Shown here: piece after piece, positions 43,712 through 50,489 of the stretch
Numbering within the stretch: position 1 is the first letter of the stretch
How the letters are laid out: the number at the start of each line of letters is the position of its first letter
Source of the DNA: Deltaproteobacteria bacterium
GTDB taxonomy: Bacteria > Desulfobacterota > Desulfobacteria > Desulfobacterales > Desulfatibacillaceae
Direction of reading: 5' to 3'
Assembly (NCBI GenBank): GCA_016235345.1
Contig: JACRLG010000002.1
Span: 158,965-222,964, forward strand
Length of the DNA stretch: 64,000 bases
Notes under the pieces: model-generated
Told to the model about the DNA's origin: nothing
Database searches by the model: none
Seen by the model: only the letters and a program-made list of their open reading frames with translations
Translations under genes and position numbers: made by a program

Positions 43712-44932
43712 ATGATAAAATCATATTTCGACAACATGGTGGACGGCATTGAAAAAAGCCTCGCCTCCGGCGACGCCAGCGCTCGCAAGCGCTACGCCCT
43801 TTCGGTGGCGCGCCTCGGAAGCCGCCTTTATTCGGGCAAAGACAAGGTTGCCTGGTGCGGCGTGACAGCCCCCTTCGACCTTTTGAACTCCATGGGCGTC
43901 ACATCCTGCTTCGTGGAGTTCATAGGGGCCATGCTGGCGGGCATGGGCGCTGCCGACCCGCTTCTTGGGAAGATTGAGGACGCCGGATACGGCCCCGACA
44001 CCTGCGCCTATCACCGGGCAGTCATCGCCGCCGCCAAGGACGGCATGATGCCGGTTCCGGATTTCCTAGTGGCCACAAGCGCCCCATGCACGGGCGGCCT
44101 TGCGGTGATGGAAACGCTTGCCAGGGAATTTTCCCGCGACCTTTTCGTGCTGCACATTCCCCAGACCGACGACCCGGACTCGGTCAGCTACCTTGCGGAC
44201 CAGCTTCGGGAGCTTACGGATTTCGTGGCTTTTCACACCAAGGTTCCGTTCGACATGGAAAAGCTCAGGGCCGCATCCGTCCTCACCAACCAGGCGCGTA
44301 AGCTGATGGTGGACGCATACCGCCTCGCCGCCGCCAAACCTTCGCCCGTGGCAGGAAAAACCCTCAACAACTTCGGCGTGGTGGTGGCGCTTTTATTGGG
44401 CACCCAGGAGGCGGTGGACGTCTGCCGCAGCTTCCGTGACGAGTTCGCCCGAAAGGTCGAAAGGGGCGAAGCCGGGGTTCCGGGGGAAAAACTGCGCCTG
44501 TTGTGGATTCAAAACCGCATCCAGTTCAAAAACGACATAACCGACTACCTGGAAAACGAGTGGGGCGCTGTCGTGGTGGCGGACGAGCTGAACGCAGTGA
44601 CCTTCGGCCCCATTGACCCGGATGACCCCTTTCCGGGCATCGCCCGCCGGTCAATCTCGATTCCCTTGAACGGCTCCGTTGACCGCCGCCTGGAAAATCT
44701 TCTTTCCATGTGCCGGGACTACTCCATAGACGGGGCCATCAACCCCTGCCACTGGGGATGCCGCCAGGGCACCGGGGCGTCCGCCATGATCGCCACCGGC
44801 CTCAAAGCGGCGGGCGTGCCGGTTCTCAACATGGACGTGGACTGCATAGACCGGCGCAACTTCGCCCCCGGCCAGATAAAAACCCGGCTGGAAGCCTTCA
44901 TCGAGATGCTCTCGGAAAACAAGGGGGTGTGA
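43712..44932 (+). CDS. 2-hydroxyacyl-CoA dehydratase second subunit (HgdA/BcrC-like)
   Basis: 406 residues of the HGD-D family. Candidate cluster cysteines occur in DTCAYHRAV, ATSAPCTGGL and NPCHWGCRQGTG. The N-terminal KDKVAWCGVTAPFDLLNSMG is the typical opening of this fold. It pairs with the subunit at 41809 to form the heterodimeric dehydratase. The activator begins 2 nt after its stop. Compared with the first subunit it is longer by about 58 residues and has a different cysteine context (HWGCRQ), which is usual for the alpha-type subunit. Confidence 0.88.
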   Translation: MIKSYFDNMVDGIEKSLASGDASARKRYALSVARLGSRLYSGKDKVAWCGVTAPFDLLNSMGVTSCFVEFIGAMLAGMGAADPLLGKIEDAGYGPDTCAYHRAVIAAAKDGMMPVPDFLVATSAPCTGGLAVMETLAREFSRDLFVLHIPQTDDPDSVSYLADQLRELTDFVAFHTKVPFDMEKLRAASVLTNQARKLMVDAYRLAAAKPSPVAGKTLNNFGVVVALLLGTQEAVDVCRSFRDEFARKVERGEAGVPGEKLRLLWIQNRIQFKNDITDYLENEWGAVVVADELNAVTFGPIDPDDPFPGIARRSISIPLNGSVDRRLENLLSMCRDYSIDGAINPCHWGCRQGTGASAMIATGLKAAGVPVLNMDVDCIDRRNFAPGQIKTRLEAFIEMLSENKGV

Positions 44933-44934
44933 AC

Positions 44935-45726
44935 ATGAGCGGATATTTCCTGGGAATAGACATAGGAAGCCTCTCCTGCGACGCGGTCATAATAGACAAG
45001 TCGGGCCGCATCCTCTCCGCCTCGGTGGTGCCCACGGGAGCCCGCAACCGCGAGGCCATAGAGCGGGCCACCGGCGAGGCCCTGCGTGACGCGGGCCTTG
45101 CCCGCGACCGGCTGGCCGCCATGATCTCCACCGGCTACGGGCGCGACCGGGTGGAGGACCGCACCGCCGCAGTAACCGAGATCACCTGCCACGCGCGCGG
45201 CATTTTCGAGCTTCTGCCGGACGTGCGCCTTCTTATAGATATCGGCGGCCAGGACTCCAAGGCCGTGGCCCTGGGCCCCAACGGCAAGGTGGTGGATTTT
45301 GCCATGAACGATAAGTGCGCAGCAGGAACCGGGCGCTTTCTTGAAGCAATGGCCCGCGCCCTTGGGGTGGACATAACCGAGCTTGCGGAAATGGACCACG
45401 GCGCCACCCGCGAGCTCACCCTTTCCTCCATGTGCACGGTCTTCGCCGAAAGCGAGGTGGTTTCACTCATCGCCCAGGGAATGCCCGAAAACGAGATAGT
45501 ACGGGGCCTCAACCGCTCCATCGCAAGCCGCACCGTCTCCCTTGCCAAGCGCGTATGCACCGACCCCACTAGATCGGTGGTGGCCATGAGCGGAGGCGTC
45601 GCCCACAACAAGGGGGTGGTCCGGGCGCTTTCTGACTTCCTCACGACCCCGGTCAACGTGCCGCCCATGCCCGACACGGTGGGAGCTTACGGCGCCGCCC
45701 TGATTGCTAGAGATCGGGCGGTCTGA
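44935..45726 (+). CDS. ATP-dependent dehydratase activator (HgdC/BadF family)
   Basis: 263 residues from ATG 44935. It is an ASKHA-fold ATPase with GIDIGSLSCDAVIID at the phosphate-binding loop and IDIGGQDSKAVAL at the second. The Cys128 (NDKCAAGTGRFLE) and Cys167 (SSMCTVFAESEV) positions are the two ligands that bridge a [4Fe-4S] cluster between the two monomers in HgdC-type activators. It injects an electron into the dehydratase at the expense of ATP, so oxygen would destroy it. Its last codons form the outer arm of repeat R7. Confidence 0.95.
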   Translation: MSGYFLGIDIGSLSCDAVIIDKSGRILSASVVPTGARNREAIERATGEALRDAGLARDRLAAMISTGYGRDRVEDRTAAVTEITCHARGIFELLPDVRLLIDIGGQDSKAVALGPNGKVVDFAMNDKCAAGTGRFLEAMARALGVDITELAEMDHGATRELTLSSMCTVFAESEVVSLIAQGMPENEIVRGLNRSIASRTVSLAKRVCTDPTRSVVAMSGGVAHNKGVVRALSDFLTTPVNVPPMPDTVGAYGAALIARDRAV

Positions 45727-45836
45727 GAACGCGAACTGCTGTGTTGCGCTTCACGGCGCGGGTCGTCATGTACGACAAGTACTATTCCTTCCCGCGCCGC
45801 TCGCGCGCCTTGCATTTCATCGTTCTCAATCCGCCC
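45716..45836 (+). repeat. Hairpin repeat R7, long form overlapping a stop codon
   Basis: Outer arms GGGCGGTCTGAGAACG (45716-45731) and CGTTCTCAATCCGCCC (45821-45836) pair at 14 of 16 and include the TGA stop (45724-45726). The inner stem GGCGCGGG/CCCGCGCC (45755-45762, 45791-45798) encloses GTAC/GTAC. The boxes CGCGAACTGCTGTGTTG and TTGCATTTCATCG are intact. Confidence 0.85.
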
Positions 45837-45896
45837 TGACTGGTGGCGGGATTAAAGATGAACAGGCAATAAGCCCGTAAAAATGGAGGATCAATA

Positions 45897-46328
45897 ATGG
45901 AACTTTCAAAAATGAGCGGGCTGGAGCTGATAAGGGCGATGGTGCGGGGCGAAATTCCTCCGGCCACAATGGCAAAGACCATCCCCATGACCATAGCAAG
46001 GGTTGACCACGGCGACGTTGAATTTCGGGTAACCGCAAACAACGGGCACCTGAACCCAATGGGCGGGGTTCACGGCGGATTCGCGGCAACCGCTCTCGAT
46101 TCCGTCACCGGCTGCGCGGTACACACCACCCTTGGCCCCGGCGAAAGCTACGGCACCGTCGATCTGAACGTCAAGATGCTCAAACCCGTTCCGGTGGACA
46201 TCGAGCTTTCAGCAAAGGGGCGGGTAATCAACGTGGGAAAAAGAATCGGGGTTTCCGAAGGGGTGCTTTCGGACGACGCAGGAAGGATTTATGCGCACGC
46301 GACGGCCACCTGCATGATCTTTCGGTGA
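45897..46328 (+). CDS. PaaI-type hotdog thioesterase
   Basis: 143 residues. The hotdog core is visible in HLNPMGGVHGGFAATALDSV (the conserved HGG-x-x-x-x-x-D helix) and GESYGTVDLNVKMLKPVPVD. These enzymes hydrolyse acyl-CoA or aromatic acyl-CoA in the cytosol. It follows the dehydratase activator after repeat R7 and may release CoA from dead-end intermediates. The stop codon lies inside the first arm of repeat R8. Confidence 0.9.
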   Translation: MELSKMSGLELIRAMVRGEIPPATMAKTIPMTIARVDHGDVEFRVTANNGHLNPMGGVHGGFAATALDSVTGCAVHTTLGPGESYGTVDLNVKMLKPVPVDIELSAKGRVINVGKRIGVSEGVLSDDAGRIYAHATATCMIFR

Positions 46329-46397
46329 ATCCTGAATAAAAACGCGAATCGCTGTGTCAGGCATCACGGCGCTTCATCGTTTTTATCCAGGATTCAC
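46325..46397 (+). repeat. Hairpin repeat R8 overlapping a stop codon
   Basis: GTGAATCCTGAATAAAAACG (46325-46344) and CGTTTTTATCCAGGATTCAC (46378-46397) pair at 19 of 20. The TGA stop of the thioesterase (46326-46328) is part of the arm. The boxes read CGCGAATCGCTGTGTCA and TTCATCG; this is a short form without the GTAC inner stem. Confidence 0.85.
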
Positions 46398-46492
46398 ACT
46401 GCGCCTTTATTTACTATTCTTGATATGCAGCTTGATAATGAAATACTGCACATCCTGATGCATCACCCACACATCAACGAAAGGAGCCATCC

Positions 46493-47020
46493 ATGCCGCT
46501 TTTGAACATCGTTCCGCCGGAAAAGGCCGAAGGGAAGGTAAAGGACGCATACTCAATTTTCGAGAAAATGGGGATGCCCGTACCTCTGCCGCTGCAAATG
46601 ATAAGCGTGAGTCCTGAAATACTCGCCATCCAGATGAAGGTGATGATGAATTATTTCAAGCATCCCACCCTCACCCTGCCGCTTCTGGCCCACATCCGGC
46701 TCCTGGTGGCCACGGGAGAGAACTATCCCTTTTGCATGAACTTCAACCGCGAGCTTTTACGGGGTTTCGTGGGCCTTACCGATGAGCAGATCGACGCGGC
46801 GATAAAAGACCCCAAAAGCGCGGCGCTCCAGGAAAAAGACCGGGAACTGCTTGCATACGTGGTGAAAGTGGTCGCCGACCCTGCCCTTTCGGACAAAAAG
46901 GACATTGAGCGCCTTCGGGAACTTGGCTGGAGCGACGGGGACATCTTCGACGCGGTAAACCACGGCATTGGAATGGTGACGGCGGGCATGGCCTTCAAAA
47001 TCTTCAAGATGGGCGAGTGA
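46493..47020 (+). CDS. AhpD/carboxymuconolactone-decarboxylase-like protein
   Basis: 175 residues of helical AhpD-type fold: LPLLAHIRLLVATGENYPFC, then a segment that would normally carry CxxC; here only the first Cys is present (FCMNFNREL), so a peroxidase-type disulfide is not possible. ELGWSDGDIFDAVNHGIGM is the usual helix near the end. Some family members act as gamma-lactone or CoA-ester decarboxylases or have unknown roles. It has its own likely promoter after R8 and starts with a good ribosome site (AAAGGAG). The next gene is convergent. Confidence 0.7.
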   Translation: MPLLNIVPPEKAEGKVKDAYSIFEKMGMPVPLPLQMISVSPEILAIQMKVMMNYFKHPTLTLPLLAHIRLLVATGENYPFCMNFNRELLRGFVGLTDEQIDAAIKDPKSAALQEKDRELLAYVVKVVADPALSDKKDIERLRELGWSDGDIFDAVNHGIGMVTAGMAFKIFKMGE

Positions 47021-47096
47021 CGCGGATTTGACGCCGACCGGATCGGCCTTGTTCTTGACGTGTGCCCTGCTTTTTTGCGACTTCCGGGAGGCGAAA

Positions 47097-47214
47097 GGCC
47101 GATCACAAGCGATGAGCCGCAAGGCGCGCAAGCGGGCGGCGGCGGAGCGTGCTTCATGCACGTGAGCACGCCGCTCGCGTAGCGCAACACAGCGGATCGC
47201 GCTTGTGGACGGCC
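47097..47214 (-). repeat. Hairpin repeat R9, long form
   Basis: Arms GGCCGATCACAAGCG (47097-47111) and CGCTTGTGGACGGCC (47200-47214) pair at 13 of 15. Read on the minus strand it starts 3 nt after the mnmG TGA, with CGCGATCCGCTGTGTTG. The central hairpin here is GTGC TTCAT GCAC instead of GTAC/GTAC, another compensated change. Confidence 0.8.
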
Positions 47215-47217
47215 GCC

Positions 47218-49071
47218 TCACTTTTTCATTGCTATCCATAGGGCCGTCATCGCCCCCGCCGTCATCCCCTCCATGCGGGAAGCCTGACCCAGGGAGGCAG
47301 GGCGAAGGGCGGAAAGCTTCTCCTTTATCTCGGTGGTTAGGCCCGCGACGGAAAAATAATCGAAGCCGTCTGGAATCCGCCTTTTTTCCATCTTGCGGAA
47401 ATCCTCCACCTGCTTTATCTGCCGGTCTATGTAACCCTCGTATTTTACGGATATTTCCACCTGCCGCCCGACCCGTTCGGCCACCGGCTCCGGCGCGGGA
47501 GCAAGGGCCTCCACGTCGGAATAATCCGCCTCCGGCCTTTTTAGAAGCTGATCCAGGCCCACCGCCTGGGTGAGAGGCTCCATGCCGCGATTTTGAAGGT
47601 GTTCGTTGACTTCTGACAAGGGCTTTACGATGGTTTTGCGCACCCGGCCAAGCTCGGCATCCACCGCTCTTTTACGCTCCCGCAGGTCTTTTATCTCATC
47701 ATCCGATATCAGGCCCAGATCATGGCCGTACTCCATGAGCCGGAAATCGGCGTTGTCCTCCCGGAGCAAAAGCCTGTACTCGGCCCGGCTGGTGAACATG
47801 CGGTAGGGCTCACGGGTGCCCTTCGTGACAAGATCATCCACCATCACCGCGATGTAAGCCTCGCTCCGGTCCGGCAGGAAGGGCGGGCGGCCCAGAACTT
47901 TGCAGGCGGCGTTGATGCCCGCCCAAAGCCCCTGGCCTGCGGCCTCCTCGTAGCCCGATGTGCCGTTTATCTGGCCCGCCGTGAACAGGCCCGAAACCGC
48001 CTTGGTTTCGAGGGTGGGCAGAAGCTGGGTGGGGATGACGTAGTCATATTCTATGGCGTAGGCCGGGCGCACGATTTCGGCCTGTTCCAGCCCCAAAACA
48101 GAGCGGACAAGCTCGACCTGAACGTCGAGCGGCAGGCTGTTTCCAAGGCCCGACGCGTAAATCTCGCCGCTTTTTAGCCCTTCCGGCTCAAGGATCACGT
48201 GGTGGCGGTCGCGCTCGGCGAATTTCACCACTTTGTCCTCAAGGCTTGGGCAGTAGCGGGCGGAAACGCCCTTCACCACTCCGCCGTAAAGGGCCGAGCG
48301 GGAAAGATTTTTCCCTACGATTTCATGGGTTTTGGCGTTGGTGTGGCCCATGAACACCGGAACCTGTTCGACTGAAACATGATCGGTGAAAAGGCTCATG
48401 GATGAGGGATTCGGGTCGCCGTACTGGGGCTCGAACGCGGAAAAATCGATGCTCGATTTCAGAAGCCTTGCAGGGGTGCCGGTTTTCATGCGGCCAAGCG
48501 CGAACCCAAGGGATTTGAGATCGTCCGCCAGGCTGTAGGAGGCGAACTCCCCGGCCCGGCCCGCCTGCCGGGACGCAAACCCCACGTGGATTATGCCCGA
48601 TAAAAAGGTGCCGGTGGCCAGGACCACGCTTTTTGCGGCATACTCGAAACCGGTGGAATCCACGACTCCCGCCACCTGCCCGCCCTCCGTCACGAGCCGG
48701 GCCACTTCCGCCTGCCTCACGTGGATTCCGGGTTGGGCAAGGAGTATGGCGCTCATCTCCTCGTGGTATCGCGCCTTGTCGTTCTGGGTGCGGGAGGACT
48801 GGACAGCCGGGCCCTTCCGGGTATTCAAGGTGCGGTACTGGATGGCGGTCTTGTCGGTGACGCGGGCCATGAAGCCGCCCAGGGCGTCAACCTCCTTCAC
48901 CAGCTGGCCCTTGCCCGTGCCGCCAACCGAGGGGGAACAGGGCATGGCTGCAACCGCGTCCACGTTCATGGCGAACACGCAGACAGTGCACCCCATCCGG
49001 GCGGCGGCAAGGGCTGCCTCGCAGCCTGCGTGGCCCGCGCCCACAACTATGACGTCGTATTTCTCCGTCAC
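47218..49071 (-). CDS. mnmG: tRNA uridine-5-carboxymethylaminomethyl synthesis enzyme
   Basis: 617 residues. The FAD site is at the start (DVIVVGAGHAGCEAALAA), with GTGKGQLVKEVDALGGFM, VQSSRTQNDKARYHEEM, and the GidA-signature region GSNLPLDVQVELV-like segment near 300 (ASGLGNSLPLDVQVELVRSV). The C-terminal helical domain (EVNEHLQNRGMEPLTQAVGL) binds MnmE/tRNA. Together with MnmE it modifies the wobble U of several tRNAs. Its ATG overlaps the mltA stop by 4 bp. Confidence 0.97.
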   Translation of the reverse strand: MTEKYDVIVVGAGHAGCEAALAAARMGCTVCVFAMNVDAVAAMPCSPSVGGTGKGQLVKEVDALGGFMARVTDKTAIQYRTLNTRKGPAVQSSRTQNDKARYHEEMSAILLAQPGIHVRQAEVARLVTEGGQVAGVVDSTGFEYAAKSVVLATGTFLSGIIHVGFASRQAGRAGEFASYSLADDLKSLGFALGRMKTGTPARLLKSSIDFSAFEPQYGDPNPSSMSLFTDHVSVEQVPVFMGHTNAKTHEIVGKNLSRSALYGGVVKGVSARYCPSLEDKVVKFAERDRHHVILEPEGLKSGEIYASGLGNSLPLDVQVELVRSVLGLEQAEIVRPAYAIEYDYVIPTQLLPTLETKAVSGLFTAGQINGTSGYEEAAGQGLWAGINAACKVLGRPPFLPDRSEAYIAVMVDDLVTKGTREPYRMFTSRAEYRLLLREDNADFRLMEYGHDLGLISDDEIKDLRERKRAVDAELGRVRKTIVKPLSEVNEHLQNRGMEPLTQAVGLDQLLKRPEADYSDVEALAPAPEPVAERVGRQVEISVKYEGYIDRQIKQVEDFRKMEKRRIPDGFDYFSVAGLTTEIKEKLSALRPASLGQASRMEGMTAGAMTALWIAMKK

Positions 49072-50387
49072 TTTCCGCCCGCGCTTTTCAAAACGAGGAA
49101 AAACATCTCGCCCTCGCTTTTCATGCTTCCAGCCCCTTTTTCGGGTACAAGGCCGGACCCGAAGAAAAGGTCCAGCCTGCCCGGAGAACGGATGGCCCCT
49201 CCGGTGTCCTGGTTGGCAACGAAACGCGAAAAGGGCCGGTAGCCTGTCACCCTGCCGGTGGCGGGGTCCACCAAAGGCAGCTTCTGGCCCCGTATGAAGC
49301 AGAGCGCACCCATGGGGAAAAGCCTTCGGTCAGTTGCGATGCTCCGGCCCGGAGTCATGGGAACCTCGGTGAGGCCCAACGGGCCGCGCTCGGCCACCCG
49401 GTAGAAAATATAGCTTGGGTTGTAAAAAAGCACCCTGTCCCGATCCCTGGGGTTGGCGTCGACGTAGGCGCGTATGCCGTCCATGCTGGCCTTGTCCCTG
49501 GTGAGTTTGCCCTCCCTTATCAGGAGCCCGCCTATCGATCGAAACGGGCGTCCGTTTTCGGCGTCGTACTGGACGCGCATCTCGCGCCCGTCCGGCAGAA
49601 CCACCCTTCCCGAACCCTGGATGTGAAAGAAGAAAAGCGCAATGTCGTCCTTCACCCAGGCTATTTCAAGGCCCCGCCCGGCAAGGACGCCGTCGCCGTC
49701 AATGGCCTTGCGGTCGTAATATGGCACGAATCCTAGGCCGTCCACGCGCCCGTAAATGACATCCCCTTTCCACTTGGTGGAAAAAATCCCCAAATCCAGG
49801 CGCACCAGATCATCCGGCCTTCTGTAAATGGGATATTTGTACGGGCCGCCGGGGGTGAGCGAGCCTTCCATCACCGGCTCGTAGTATCCGGTAAAAAGCA
49901 TTGCGCCCTTGCCGTCGCTTCCCGTGGACCGGTAGATGGTGAACTTCTCCCGGATTGCCCTGTTGAATTCCTCAGGGTTCAAGTTGGACGTGGCGATGCC
50001 CTCGAAGACGTCCAGGGAGGCCAGAAGGTCGGCTGCGGTATAGGTATCCGGGCCGAAGGTGAATAATCTGTCCGGCTTGAAGCGGTTAAGGTATTCCCTG
50101 CTGTAATCCATTGCAATTTTTAGGGATACCATATCAAGGTCATCGGCGGAAAAATCGGGCAGGGCCTCGGATTCGGCGGGAAGCATGGGAAGGACCGCAG
50201 GAGTCACCGGCGGCGGTTCGGGTTCCTGGCAAACCGGTGTGGGCGGGCAGGGCTCGCATGGGGCGGTTACCGGGGGGGGAATGACCGTCTCAGGCTGGCG
50301 GCCTGCGCGGCAGCCGAAGCCGCCCATCAGAAACGCGGCCAAAACCAGTAAAATCAGGACTGAAAAACGCGGAACCTTGAACTTCAT
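49068..50387 (-). CDS. mltA: Membrane-bound lytic murein transglycosylase A
   Basis: 439 residues. A lipoprotein signal is present (VLAAFLMGGFGC, lipobox GFGC). The MltA domain shows FTGYYEPVMEGSLTPGGPYK, PIYRRPDDLVRLDLG, then the 3D-type domain near the C-terminus (ATDRRLFPMGALCFIRGQKL and ANQDTGGAIRSPGRLDLFFG) with the catalytic Asp in DTGGAI. It cleaves peptidoglycan glycan strands and releases anhydromuropeptides. Strong GGAGGAG upstream of ATG 50387. It follows the usher gene after 102 nt and precedes mnmG by overlap, so it may be part of either unit. Confidence 0.95.
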   Translation of the reverse strand: MKFKVPRFSVLILLVLAAFLMGGFGCRAGRQPETVIPPPVTAPCEPCPPTPVCQEPEPPPVTPAVLPMLPAESEALPDFSADDLDMVSLKIAMDYSREYLNRFKPDRLFTFGPDTYTAADLLASLDVFEGIATSNLNPEEFNRAIREKFTIYRSTGSDGKGAMLFTGYYEPVMEGSLTPGGPYKYPIYRRPDDLVRLDLGIFSTKWKGDVIYGRVDGLGFVPYYDRKAIDGDGVLAGRGLEIAWVKDDIALFFFHIQGSGRVVLPDGREMRVQYDAENGRPFRSIGGLLIREGKLTRDKASMDGIRAYVDANPRDRDRVLFYNPSYIFYRVAERGPLGLTEVPMTPGRSIATDRRLFPMGALCFIRGQKLPLVDPATGRVTGYRPFSRFVANQDTGGAIRSPGRLDLFFGSGLVPEKGAGSMKSEGEMFFLVLKSAGGK

Positions 50388-50489
50388 GGTCTCCTCCTTG
50401 ACTTTTTTCTCCCATACAATATGGCAGAAACGAGCAAGGCGGCAAGACTTTTAAAAGGAACGGGGGAAGATTTTGCGGGATTTCTACTT

